A DNA stretch of 6,824 nucleotides from Chloroflexota bacterium (GCA_020849725.1 JADLAZ010000011.1:1-6824); one strand, 5' to 3'. Positions 1-6,585 are shown, numbered from the stretch's first letter. Notes: generated by a model from the sequence alone, not told the origin. Program-made: numbers and translations.

Positions 1-150
1 GCCTTCGCCCGCCACGGCGTGCCAGTCGCGCTGACGCCGCCGACCGGCCACATGGGCGCGCTGGTGCTGGCGCTGGCCGATCACCTGGCCGGCCGGCCGC
101 GGTCCACGGCGCTGGTGGCGGCCGGTGTGGCCGGGGAGCGCATTCAGTGA
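1..150 (+). CDS. C-terminal end of probable uroporphyrinogen-III synthase (partial)
   Basis: The window opens inside a frame that runs 49 codons to a TGA at 148-150. The visible residues, around [20 protein letters not shown] followed by a short helix ADHLAG, resemble the end of HemD-type uroporphyrinogen-III synthases, where a segment of the form 'G-hydrophobic-P-V...PP...LGALV.AL' precedes the C-terminus. That enzyme cyclises hydroxymethylbilane to uroporphyrinogen III, the precursor of siroheme, which the sulfite reductase encoded at 755-2425 needs. The context therefore supports the call, but only about 50 residues without catalytic motifs are visible, so the identification is tentative. 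It could also be the HemD part of a CobA-HemD fusion, or another protein. Its stop overlaps the GTG start of cysC by four bases (GTGA, 147-150), indicating one transcript and translational coupling. Confidence 0.5.
   Translation, partial: AFARHGVPVALTPPTGHMGALVLALADHLAGRPRSTALVAAGVAGERIQ
133..138 (+). promoter_or_regulatory. Ribosome binding site deciding the GTG start of cysC
   Basis: GGGGAG lies 8 bases before the GTG at 147-149. This favours GTG over the later in-frame ATG at 162-164, which has no comparable purine-rich site at the right distance. The GTG also gives the 4-base overlap with the upstream stop that is repeated elsewhere in this operon. Confidence 0.6.
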
Positions 151-758
151 GCGATCGCCCCATGGCGCAGAGCTGTCCGGCCGAAGGGGTCACCATCTGG
201 CTGACCGGCCTGTCCGGCGCTGGCAAGAGCACGCTGGCGCGGGCGCTGGCCGAGGCGCTGCGCGCGCGAGGGCCACGCGTCGAGGTGCTCGACGGCGATG
301 AGGTGCGCCAGCATCTCAGCCACGGTCTCGGCTACAGCCGCGAGGACCGCGACACCAATATCCGCCGCATCGCCTACGTCGCCAAGCTGCTGACGCGCAA
401 CGGCGTCACCGTCATCACCGCCGCCATCTCACCCTACCGGGCGACGCGCGACGAGGCGCGGCGCGAGATCGGCCGCTTCGTCGAGGTCTACCTGCGCTGC
501 TCGCTGGATGGGCTGGTCCGTCGCGATGTGAAAGGGCTGTACGCCCGCGCCCTGCGCGGCGAGATCGCCAATTTCACCGGCGTCTCCGACCCGTACGAGG
601 AGCCGCTGGACCCTGATGTCGTGGTCGACAGCGAGGTCGAGGATGTCGAGACCGGCCTGGCGCGGGTGTTGGCGCATCTCGATGCACTGCCGGCCGGCCC
701 GTTGCTCACGCACCCATCGCCGGCAATGAGCGCCGCACTGAGGGAGGATGCCTCATGA
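147..758 (+). CDS. cysC: Adenylyl-sulfate (APS) kinase CysC
   Basis: A 203-residue cytosolic kinase that phosphorylates the 3'-OH of adenosine 5'-phosphosulfate (APS) with ATP to give PAPS. Visible motifs in order: P-loop GLSGAGKST (residues 21-29), LDGDEVR (48-54), the DRDTNIRR segment (67-74) typical of the APS-binding region, AISPYRATR (93-101) whose Ser95 corresponds to the serine phosphorylated in well-studied CysC proteins, and [18 protein letters not shown] and DPYEEP in the C-terminal third, which close the APS site. The length matches stand-alone CysC (about 200 residues), and it is not fused to CysN as in some bacteria. It starts at GTG 147, overlapping the upstream stop; an ATG at 162 would remove only five residues. 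Its stop overlaps the next start by ATGA (755-758). The assignment is firm. Whether PAPS made here feeds CysH or sulfotransferases cannot be read from the sequence. Confidence 0.95.
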   Translation: MSDRPMAQSCPAEGVTIWLTGLSGAGKSTLARALAEALRARGPRVEVLDGDEVRQHLSHGLGYSREDRDTNIRRIAYVAKLLTRNGVTVITAAISPYRATRDEARREIGRFVEVYLRCSLDGLVRRDVKGLYARALRGEIANFTGVSDPYEEPLDPDVVVDSEVEDVETGLARVLAHLDALPAGPLLTHPSPAMSAALREDAS

Positions 759-2425
759 CCGCCGCCGATCGCCCCGTCGCTGCCGCTACCACCGCGACCC
801 GCGCCGCTCCGGACTGGGACCTGGTGCTGCGGCGCAACAACATCGAGCGCCTCAAGCGCGAGAAGTTCCCGCTCGATATCATTGACGAGATTCCCGAGTT
901 GGGCGAGCGCAACTACCTCGACATCTCTGAAGAGGACATGGTCCGTTTCCAGTGGCATGGCCTCTATCACGACAAGCCCAAGCTCGGCTACATGATGTTG
1001 CGCATCAAGGTGCCGAGCGGCATCCTGACCGCCGCCCAGTACCGCGCTATCGGCGAGCTGTCGCAACGCTTCGGCCGCGACTACACCGAGTTGACCACGC
1101 GCCAGACGGTGCAGTTGCACTGGCTGCGCATTAAGGACCTGCCGGACGTCTTCGCCACCATGGCCGCGGTCGGGCTGACCTCGCTCGGCGGCTGCGGCGA
1201 TGCCGTGCGCAACATCACCGGCTGCCCGGTCGCCGGTCTGGACCCGGACGAGTTGTTCGACTGCCGGCCGCAGTTGAACGAGGTCGTCCAATTCTTCATC
1301 AGCGACCGCGCCTACCTGGACCTGCCGCGCAAGCACAAGATCACGATCAGCACCTGCACCCATCAGTGCAACGCGCCGGAGATCAACTGCATCGTCTTCA
1401 TCGGCACGCGCCAGACCGGGCCGGACGGTGTCGAGCGCGCCGGATTCAGCGTGCGCGTCGGCGGTGGGCTGTCGGCCACACCGCGCATCGCCCGCGACCT
1501 CGACGTCTTCGTCGAGCCGGACGATGTTCGGCCGGTGGCGCAGGCGATCATCGACATCTGGCGCGGCGACCTGAAGTACCGGCTGTCGCGCGCCAAGGCC
1601 CGGCTCAAGTTTCTGGTCGACGACTACGGCCCAGAGCATCTGCGGACGCTGGTCGAGGAGCGCCTTGGTCGGCCACTGGCGCCGCTGGCCGCGCCGCCGC
1701 CCTACGCCGGCTACACCGACCATCTTGGCGTCCACCGGCAGAAAGGCGATGACCGCTACTACGTTGGCTTTCCGGTCTTCCTCGGGCAGGTCACCGGCGC
1801 CCAGACGCTCCAGATCGCCGATCTGGTTGCCTCGTTCGGCGGTGATATCCGCGTCACCCGGCAGCAGAACCTGATCCTGACCGGTGTGCCGGCGTCACGA
1901 CTGGACGAGGTGCTGGCGCGGATGGCCGAGATCGGCTTCCCGGTCGACGCCAACCCGCTGCGTGGCGCCGGCATCGCCTGCACCGGCCAGCCGCTGTGCA
2001 ACTTTGCCGTCGCCGAGACGAAGACCAAGCTGCAAGAAATCGTCCTGCGGCTGGAGGAGCGCTTCGGGTCGGTGCCGGGCCTCAAGATCGGCGTCGATGG
2101 CTGCCCGCACGCCTGCGGCCACCACTGGGTCAGCGACATCGGCCTGCAGGGCACGACCGCCCGCGGCGACGAGACGACCGGCAAGCTGGAAGCCTACGAG
2201 ATCTACCTGCGCGGCGGCCTGGGCGCCAACCCTGCCATCGGACGACCGCTGCTGCGGCGCGTGCCGGCCGACCAGGCCGTCGATCACGTCGAGCGTCTCG
2301 TCGGCGCCTACCTGGCCGAGCGCGCGCCCAATGAGAGCTTCCAGGAGTACGCGACGCGCAAGAGCGACGCCGAGCTGGTGGCCATCGGCTGGGACCAGGT
2401 GGTCGCCCCGGCCGCCGACGACTGA
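755..2425 (+). CDS. sir: Ferredoxin-dependent sulfite reductase (siroheme, 4Fe-4S; nitrite/sulfite reductase family)
   Basis: A 556-residue enzyme predicted to reduce sulfite to sulfide with six electrons from ferredoxin. The family has two pseudo-symmetric halves: here a first half-domain (about 66-130), siroheme/4Fe-4S domain (about 140-270), second half-domain (about 330-395) and C-terminal 4Fe-4S domain (about 400-520). Four cluster cysteines are clear: C409 and C415 in CTGQPLC, and C450 and C454 in CPHAC. The four basic substrate/siroheme residues of E. coli CysI have counterparts: R116 (TTRQT), R152 (DAVRN), K193 and K195 (PRKHK). The CGD before R152 resembles sulfite reductases more than plant nitrite reductases, and the operon is sulfur-only, so sulfite is the likely substrate; nitrite reduction is not excluded. 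Three additional cysteines (C201, C205, C212) follow the lysine pair. The ATG at 755 overlaps the cysC stop and has AGGGAGG (741-747) seven bases upstream. No flavoprotein partner (CysJ) is nearby, consistent with ferredoxin use. Confidence 0.9.
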   Translation: MTAADRPVAAATTATRAAPDWDLVLRRNNIERLKREKFPLDIIDEIPELGERNYLDISEEDMVRFQWHGLYHDKPKLGYMMLRIKVPSGILTAAQYRAIGELSQRFGRDYTELTTRQTVQLHWLRIKDLPDVFATMAAVGLTSLGGCGDAVRNITGCPVAGLDPDELFDCRPQLNEVVQFFISDRAYLDLPRKHKITISTCTHQCNAPEINCIVFIGTRQTGPDGVERAGFSVRVGGGLSATPRIARDLDVFVEPDDVRPVAQAIIDIWRGDLKYRLSRAKARLKFLVDDYGPEHLRTLVEERLGRPLAPLAAPPPYAGYTDHLGVHRQKGDDRYYVGFPVFLGQVTGAQTLQIADLVASFGGDIRVTRQQNLILTGVPASRLDEVLARMAEIGFPVDANPLRGAGIACTGQPLCNFAVAETKTKLQEIVLRLEERFGSVPGLKIGVDGCPHACGHHWVSDIGLQGTTARGDETTGKLEAYEIYLRGGLGANPAIGRPLLRRVPADQAVDHVERLVGAYLAERAPNESFQEYATRKSDAELVAIGWDQVVAPAADD

Positions 2426-2461
2426 ACCGGCGCGGTCCACCGAGAAGGGAGCGGTTCACGG

Positions 2462-3262
2462 ATGACAACGATCGAGCACGAGCAGCAGGTGTCCTTCGAC
2501 GAGTGGGAGGCCGGCGAGCTGAGCGTCGAGTACGACGATCAGGAGCCGCAGGAGGTGCTGCGCTGGGCGCTGGAGACGTTCGCGCCCGGCCGCGTCGCCG
2601 TCTGCACCAGCTTCCAGGCCGACGGCATGGCCATCCTCGACATGGCCTGGCGCATCGATCCGAGCGTGCGCGTCTTCACCGTCGACACCGGCCGCCTGCC
2701 GCAGGAGACCCACGACATCATGGATCGCGTCCGCGAGCGCTACGGCATCGCCGTCGAGGTCGTCTCACCCGACGCGCGCGAGTTGGAGACAATGGTCCGT
2801 GGCCACGGCGTCAACCTCTTCCGGCGCTCGGTGCCGGAGCGGCTGATGTGCTGCGACGTGCGCAAGGTCCGGCCGCTGGTCCGCGTGCTGCGCAGCTTGG
2901 ACGCCTGGGTGACCGGGCTGCGCCGCGACCAGTGGGCGACCCGCTCCAACATCCGCAAGATCGAGCTCGACCACGACCACGGCGGCATCATCAAGGTCAA
3001 TCCGCTAGCGGACTGGATGGAGGACGAGGTCTGGGACTACCTCCGCGCCAACGACGTGCCATATCACGCCCTCTACGACCAGGGTTACAAGACGATCGGC
3101 TGCCAGCCTTGCACGCGGGCGACCGCGCCTGGCGAGGATGCCCGCGCCGGCCGCTGGTGGTGGGAGACGAACGCGCCCAAGGAGTGCGGCATGCACTGCG
3201 CGATCGAAACCGGCGGCTTTGAGCATGAGATGGAGGTCATCCTTGGCGACCATCGCCGCTGA
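2462..3262 (+). CDS. cysH: Adenylyl-sulfate / phosphoadenylyl-sulfate reductase CysH, [4Fe-4S] type
   Basis: A 266-residue cytosolic reductase that converts APS (and possibly PAPS) to sulfite and AMP (or PAP) through an enzyme thiosulfonate intermediate released by thioredoxin. It has the ATP-pyrophosphatase-like fold: the nucleotide loop CTSFQADGM (48-56), FTVDTGRLPQET (72-83), and TGLRRDQ (151-157) for the phosphosulfate. The paired cysteines C130-C131 (CCDVRK) and C214/C217 (CQPC) form the CC...CXXC set that binds a [4Fe-4S] cluster in bacterial APS reductases and is absent from E. coli-type PAPS reductases. The catalytic cysteine is C242 in KECGMH. Length is normal or slightly long, with an acidic N-terminal extension. 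ATG 2462 has AAGGGAG (2445-2451) ten bases upstream, in a 36-base gap after the sulfite reductase. Its 3' end overlaps the following gene by 20 bases. The cluster motif predicts APS as substrate, although some enzymes with this motif also take PAPS, which matters because cysC is in the same operon. Confidence 0.93.
   Translation: MTTIEHEQQVSFDEWEAGELSVEYDDQEPQEVLRWALETFAPGRVAVCTSFQADGMAILDMAWRIDPSVRVFTVDTGRLPQETHDIMDRVRERYGIAVEVVSPDARELETMVRGHGVNLFRRSVPERLMCCDVRKVRPLVRVLRSLDAWVTGLRRDQWATRSNIRKIELDHDHGGIIKVNPLADWMEDEVWDYLRANDVPYHALYDQGYKTIGCQPCTRATAPGEDARAGRWWWETNAPKECGMHCAIETGGFEHEMEVILGDHRR
3232..3237 (+). promoter_or_regulatory. Ribosome binding site inside cysH, setting a TTG start
   Basis: GGAGGT lies five bases before TTG 3243-3245, within the last codons of cysH. 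It is the best Shine-Dalgarno match in this stretch and selects the TTG. The in-frame ATG at 3225 lies upstream of this site, and the ATG at 3138 would bury about 125 bases in cysH and give a basic, coding-shadow-like N-terminus. Confidence 0.6.
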
Positions 3263-3737
3263 CGCCGCTGCCGCCGATCTGACGCTGGCGCCGGCTGAGC
3301 AAGCGGTGCTGGCGGCCGAGATCGGCCCGTTTGCCACCACGCTGCGCGACCCGCAATTGCGCGCGCGCTACGAGGCGCTAGGCGTGTCGGTCCAGGCCGG
3401 TGCGATCCCGGTCGATGCGCTCGGCCTGGTTGAGGCGCTGGCCGAGTTGCTGCTGCCAACGCAGCGGGTGCGGCGCGAGCACGGCCCGGAGGCCGAGCGG
3501 GCGCTGGCAGCCGTCTACGACCGAACGCCCCGCGGCGCCGGCCGGCGACAGGCAGCGCGCGAGGTCAACGAGTCGCTGGTAGCACTCGAGGGGCAAACGC
3601 TGGCCGGGCTGCGCTTCAGCTCGACGCCGGCCGGCCATCGTCTGGTGGTGACGACCGACCGTGGCCAGGTGCAACTGGTCATGGACCGCGCTGGCGTGCG
3701 CGTCGAGTCCGTCGACCTGGGGAGTGTGTCGGCATGA
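3243..3737 (+). CDS. Unrecognised 164-residue protein in the sulfate assimilation operon
   Basis: I do not recognise this protein and assign no function. Using TTG 3243 it has 164 residues. The N-terminal two thirds (about 12-115) reads as mostly alpha-helical, with segments around LAPAEQAVLAAEIGPF and DALGLVEALAELLLP and a conserved-looking patch LRDPQLRARYEALGV (34-48). The last third (about 117-160) alternates hydrophobic residues as in four short beta strands, including HRLVVTTD, GQVQLVMD and GVRVESVDLG. There is no signal peptide, membrane segment, cysteine or metal-binding motif, so it is probably soluble and cytosolic. GC-ending codons and tight packing support it as a real gene: it overlaps cysH by 20 bases and its stop overlaps the next start by ATGA (3734-3737). 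Its place between the reductase and ATP sulfurylase suggests an accessory or regulatory role in sulfur assimilation, but that is inference only. The start is uncertain; ATG 3225 would add six residues. Confidence 0.75.
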   Translation: MATIAADAAAADLTLAPAEQAVLAAEIGPFATTLRDPQLRARYEALGVSVQAGAIPVDALGLVEALAELLLPTQRVRREHGPEAERALAAVYDRTPRGAGRRQAAREVNESLVALEGQTLAGLRFSSTPAGHRLVVTTDRGQVQLVMDRAGVRVESVDLGSVSA

Positions 3738-4207
3738 GCGCGTCGACCACCTGCGCCGGCGCTGCCCGGCCCGCCACCACGGACGACCACTTCTACCGCG
3801 TCCTCGTCGTCCTGGACGACGCGACGACCGCACAGGCGCTCGTGGCAGCCGCGAGCGTCGCGAACCGCGACGGCTCCGACCTGGCGCTGCTGGCCACCGT
3901 CGACGCCGCCGGCGCGCCGGCTGACGGGGCCGGTGCGCGCCGTGCGGCGCGGGCGCGGGTGCTGGCCGCCAGTCTGAGCCTACCGCCCGACGTGCATCCA
4001 GATGAGTTCGTCGTCGACGGTCCGCCGGCGGCGGCGATCGCACGGGTAGCGCGCGACTGGGAGGCCGATCTCGTCGTCAGCGCCAACGCCGCGCTTCTGG
4101 ACTCACTCGGTTGCCACATCCTGCTGGTGGCGGCGATGCCGGGTGACGCTGGCACGACCGAGCGCCTGCTGCGGCCGGCCGGCCACACCCGCGCCCTGGT
4201 CACCTGA
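3734..4207 (+). CDS. UspA-like small protein lacking the usual ATP-binding loop
   Basis: A 157-residue protein with the outline of a universal stress protein (UspA) fold. A first strand YRVLVVLDD (21-29) is followed by a helix, a second strand LALLATVDA (50-58), a helix around 66-82, then the segment VDGPPAAAIARVARDWEADLVVS (94-116, helix plus strand; compare the Usp pattern 'G.P...I...A....DLIV.G') and a final strand CHILLVA (127-133). In ATP-binding Usp proteins a glycine-rich loop of the type GXXGX9G(S/T) and about 25 residues lie between the last two strands. Here only about ten residues (ANAALLDSLG) do, so nucleotide binding is unlikely. The first 18 residues and the tail after 134 look disordered. 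ATG 3734 overlaps the preceding stop, with GGGGAG (3719-3724) nine bases upstream. The gene sits between two sulfur pathway blocks and is presumably co-expressed with them. The fold call is moderate; function is unknown. Confidence 0.65.
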   Translation: MSASTTCAGAARPATTDDHFYRVLVVLDDATTAQALVAAASVANRDGSDLALLATVDAAGAPADGAGARRAARARVLAASLSLPPDVHPDEFVVDGPPAAAIARVARDWEADLVVSANAALLDSLGCHILLVAAMPGDAGTTERLLRPAGHTRALVT

Positions 4208-4268
4208 TCGCCGCTGTGCTTGCTCATCGCCGCTCTCGCGATTAGATCACCCCAGAAAGGCTGGCGCC
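4208..4268 (+). other. 61-base gap between the Usp-like gene and cysD
   Basis: One of the two longest gaps inside the operon. It is slightly richer in A/T near 4240-4256 than the genes around it. I see no hairpin followed by a T-run and no known riboswitch pattern. A TTGCTC at 4220-4225 and TTAGAT at 4242-4247, 16 bases apart, match the sigma-70 consensus at only three positions each, too weak to call a promoter. The ribosome binding site of cysD closes the gap. Confidence 0.4.
4254..4260 (+). promoter_or_regulatory. Ribosome binding site deciding the cysD start
   Basis: AGAAAGG lies eight bases before ATG 4269. The reading frame stays open upstream to an ATG at 4143, but that start would overlap the Usp-like gene and add 42 residues without resemblance to CysD. 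The site and family length both point to 4269. Confidence 0.7.
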
Positions 4269-5219
4269 ATGCACACCCTCCTGACTCACGGAGAGACCAG
4301 CACGATCGCCACCGGTCTACCCCTGGTAGATCATCTGACTGCGCTGGAGGCGGAGGCGATCTTCATCATGCGCGAGGCGGCCGCCGAGTTCGAGCGACCG
4401 GTGCTGCTGTTCTCTGGCGGCAAGGACTCGGCCGTGCTGCTGCGGCTGGCCGAGAAGGCCTTTCGACCGTCGCGCTTCCCCTGCCCGATCATGCACATCG
4501 ACACCGGCCACAACTTCCCCGAGGCGCTCGAGTTCCGCGATGCCCGGGTCGAGGAGTTGGGTGAGCGCCTGATCGTGCGCACCGTCCAGGCGTCAATCGA
4601 TGCCGGTCGCTGCGTCGAGGAGCGCGGGCCACGCGCCTCGCGCAACCGGCTGCAGACGGTGACGCTGCTGGACGCTATCGCCGAGTTCGGCTTCGACGCC
4701 GCCTTTGGCGGCGGCCGGCGCGACGAGGAGAAAGCGCGCGCCAAGGAGCGCGTTTTTTCCTTCCGCGACGAGTTCGGTCAGTGGGACCCCAAGAACCAGC
4801 GGCCAGAGCCGTGGAACCTGTTCAACGGGCGCATCCGCCGCGGCGAGCATGTGCGCGTCTTCCCCCTCTCGAACTGGACCGAGATGGACATCTGGCAGTA
4901 CATCGAGCGCGAGCGCATGACACTGCCGAGCATCTACTTCGCCCACCAGCGCCCGGTCTTCCAGCGCGACGGCATGCTGCTGGCGGATATGGGTGTCGTG
5001 CCGCTGCTGCCGGGCGAGACGCCGTTCGAGGCGCAAGTGCGGTTCCGGACGGTTGGCGACATGAGCTGCACCGGTGCGGTGCGCTCCAGCGCGGCGACGC
5101 TGGCCGAGGTGATCGCCGAGGTGGCCGCCGCGCGCGTGTCGGAGCGGGGCGCGACGCGCGCCGACGATACCTTTTCGGCAGCGGCGATGGAAGATCGCAA
5201 GCGGGAGGGCTACTTCTAG
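4269..5219 (+). CDS. cysD: Sulfate adenylyltransferase subunit 2 (ATP sulfurylase small subunit) CysD
   Basis: A 316-residue subunit that carries the adenylyl-transfer site of heterodimeric ATP sulfurylase: ATP + sulfate gives APS + pyrophosphate, powered by GTP hydrolysis in CysN. Motifs: SGGKDS pyrophosphatase loop (49-54), HIDTGHNFPE (76-85), FGGGRRDEEKARAKER (146-161), WDPKNQRPEPWN (172-183), FPLSNWTEMDIWQYI (198-212), RPVFQRDGML (228-237), FRTVGDMSCTGAV (259-271) and the conserved C-terminus MEDRKREGYF (307-316). E. coli CysD is 302 residues and has SIGKDS in the loop; the SGGKDS/DTGHNFPE form is a recognisable bacterial variant of the family. ATG 4269 is preferred because the family homology starts near residue 21 and a ribosome binding site lies eight bases upstream. 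The next gene, cysN, begins one base after the TAG stop, as expected for subunits made in equal amounts. Confidence 0.95.
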   Translation: MHTLLTHGETSTIATGLPLVDHLTALEAEAIFIMREAAAEFERPVLLFSGGKDSAVLLRLAEKAFRPSRFPCPIMHIDTGHNFPEALEFRDARVEELGERLIVRTVQASIDAGRCVEERGPRASRNRLQTVTLLDAIAEFGFDAAFGGGRRDEEKARAKERVFSFRDEFGQWDPKNQRPEPWNLFNGRIRRGEHVRVFPLSNWTEMDIWQYIERERMTLPSIYFAHQRPVFQRDGMLLADMGVVPLLPGETPFEAQVRFRTVGDMSCTGAVRSSAATLAEVIAEVAAARVSERGATRADDTFSAAAMEDRKREGYF

Positions 5220-5220
5220 A

Positions 5221-6519
5221 ATGCTGGCGCAGGCCGCGAGTCCGTTGACTGCGCCGCCGGCCGGGCTGCTGCGCGTCTCCACCGCCGGCTCGGTCGACGA
5301 TGGCAAGAGCACGCTCATCGGGCGGCTGCTCTACGAGACGAAATCGATCTTCGAAGACCACCTGGCCGAGGTCGAGCGTGCCAGCCGCCAGCACGGCGCT
5401 GACTACGTCAACTTGGCGCTGCTGACCGACGGCCTGCGCGCCGAGCGCGAGCAGGGCATCACCATCGACGTGGCCTATCGCTTTTTCGCCACGCCCCGAC
5501 GCCGCTTCATCGTCGCCGACACGCCCGGCCACGTGCAGTACACTCGCAACATGGTCACCGGCGCCTCGACTGCCGACGTCGCCATCGTGCTGGTCGACGC
5601 CAGCCGGGGCGTGACCGAGCAGTCACGCCGCCATCTGGCGATCGCGGCGCTGCTGCGGGTGCCGCATGTCGTCGTCTGCATCAACAAGATGGACCTGGTC
5701 GGCTACGAGCAGGCCGCCTTTGACGCGCTGCGTCACGAGCTGGCGATCGTCTACGCGCGGCTGGACCTGGCCGATGTGACGGTCATCCCGATCGCGGCGC
5801 TGCACGGCGACAACGTCGTCGCCGACTCAACGGCCATGCCGTGGCACACCGGGCCGACGTTGCTGGATTACCTGGAGGCCGTGCCGCTGGTGTCCGGCCA
5901 CCAGGCGGCGGACGGCCGTTTCCCGGTCCAGTGGGTCAACCGGCCGCTGCGCGCCGAGCACCACGATTTCCGCGGCTACGCCGGCCAGGTCGCCGGCGGC
6001 GTGCTGCGCCCCGGCGATGCCGTGCTGGCGCTGCCGGCCGGGCTGGTGACGCGCATTCGCTCGATCGAGACGTTCGACGGGCCGCTCGAGGCCGCCTACC
6101 CGCCGCTCAGCGTGACGCTGACGCTCGAGGACGACATCGATCTGTCGCGCGGCGACATGCTCTGCTCGCTGGAGCAGCCGCCGCTCGTCGGCCAGGCGAT
6201 CGAGGCGACGCTGTGCTGGCTGATGCCGACGCCGCTGCGCGTCAACGGGCGCTATGTGATCAAGCACACCACGCGCACGGCGCGGGCGGTTGTCGCCTCC
6301 GTCCACGCCCGGCTCGATGTCAGCACGCTGACGCACGAGACGGCACGCACGCTGACACTCAACGAGATCGGCCGGGTGACGCTGCGCACGACGACGCCCC
6401 TCTTCTATGACCCCAGTCAGCGCAACCGCGTCACCAGCAGCTTCATCCTGGTCGATGAGTACTCGAACGAGACCGTCGCCGCCGGCATCATCACCGGCCC
6501 GGCGGCGTCCGACGCCTGA
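5221..6519 (+). CDS. cysN: Sulfate adenylyltransferase subunit 1 (GTPase) CysN
   Basis: A 432-residue elongation-factor-like GTPase that activates CysD for APS synthesis. GTP-binding motifs: P-loop GSVDDGKS (23-30), EREQGITIDVAYR (75-87, switch I), DTPGH (100-104, switch II) and NKMD (155-158) for guanine specificity. It has an N-terminal G domain to about residue 215, then beta-barrel domains typical of translation factors, with FPVQWVNRP (234-242), DFRGYAGQVAGG (249-260) and DIDLSRGDML (305-314). E. coli CysN is about 475 residues; this is a compact form ending soon after the second barrel (AGIITGP, 421-427), without the APS kinase domain found in CysNC fusions, in line with a separate cysC in this operon. 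ATG 5221 follows the cysD stop by one base; GGGAGGG (5203-5209) lies 11 bases upstream, inside cysD. All catalytic motifs look intact. Confidence 0.95.
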   Translation: MLAQAASPLTAPPAGLLRVSTAGSVDDGKSTLIGRLLYETKSIFEDHLAEVERASRQHGADYVNLALLTDGLRAEREQGITIDVAYRFFATPRRRFIVADTPGHVQYTRNMVTGASTADVAIVLVDASRGVTEQSRRHLAIAALLRVPHVVVCINKMDLVGYEQAAFDALRHELAIVYARLDLADVTVIPIAALHGDNVVADSTAMPWHTGPTLLDYLEAVPLVSGHQAADGRFPVQWVNRPLRAEHHDFRGYAGQVAGGVLRPGDAVLALPAGLVTRIRSIETFDGPLEAAYPPLSVTLTLEDDIDLSRGDMLCSLEQPPLVGQAIEATLCWLMPTPLRVNGRYVIKHTTRTARAVVASVHARLDVSTLTHETARTLTLNEIGRVTLRTTTPLFYDPSQRNRVTSSFILVDEYSNETVAAGIITGPAASDA

Positions 6520-6549
6520 CGCCGCCAGAATCGCCGCCGCGCGCGTTCA

Positions 6550-6567
6550 CTCCGGCACGGACCGGAG
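6550..6567 (+). other. Short perfect hairpin after cysN
   Basis: CTCCGG (6550-6555) and CCGGAG (6562-6567) can pair as a perfect 6-base-pair stem around a 6-base loop, 30 bases after the cysN stop and just before the ribosome binding site at 6575-6580. No T-run follows, so it is not a standard intrinsic terminator. It might stabilise the cysN 3' end or be chance in GC-rich DNA. Confidence 0.25.
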
Positions 6568-6574
6568 CCGACGC

Positions 6575-6580
6575 GGGAGG
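6575..6580 (+). promoter_or_regulatory. Ribosome binding site of the 53-residue ORF
   Basis: GGGAGG lies five bases before ATG 6586. It is a strong match in an otherwise non-coding gap and is the main evidence that the short frame behind it is translated. Confidence 0.45.
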
Positions 6581-6585
6581 CGCGC

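Noticed and set aside
87..98. Repeated GGCCGGCC palindromes (near 87-98, 690-700, 3629-3636 and 4175-4183)
   Set aside because: They fall in coding frames as Ala/Gly/Pro codon runs, and a handful is near what this base composition gives by chance; no regular spacing.
488..1735. A 415-codon open frame on the - strand across cysC and the sulfite reductase gene
   Set aside because: It lies opposite two genes with clear catalytic motifs, its translation is rich in Arg, Ala, Gly and Gln with no recognisable domain, and long antisense frames are expected in GC-rich DNA.
3138..3242. Earlier start (ATG 3138) for the unknown gene after cysH
   Set aside because: The extra 35 residues are an arginine- and proline-rich shadow of cysH; the GGAGGT site fits TTG 3243 instead.
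4220..4247. Sigma-70-like promoter before cysD (TTGCTC, 16 bases, TTAGAT)
   Set aside because: Only three of six bases match the consensus in each box; insufficient to call a promoter by eye.
4143..4268. N-terminal extension of CysD to the ATG at 4143
   Set aside because: It would overlap the Usp-like gene by 65 bases and lacks family similarity; the ribosome binding site at 4254-4260 and family length support ATG 4269.
4593..5532. Long - strand frames across cysD and cysN (4593-5318 and 4822-5532)
   Set aside because: Shadows of the well-supported cysD and cysN genes; low-complexity arginine- and alanine-rich translations without motifs.
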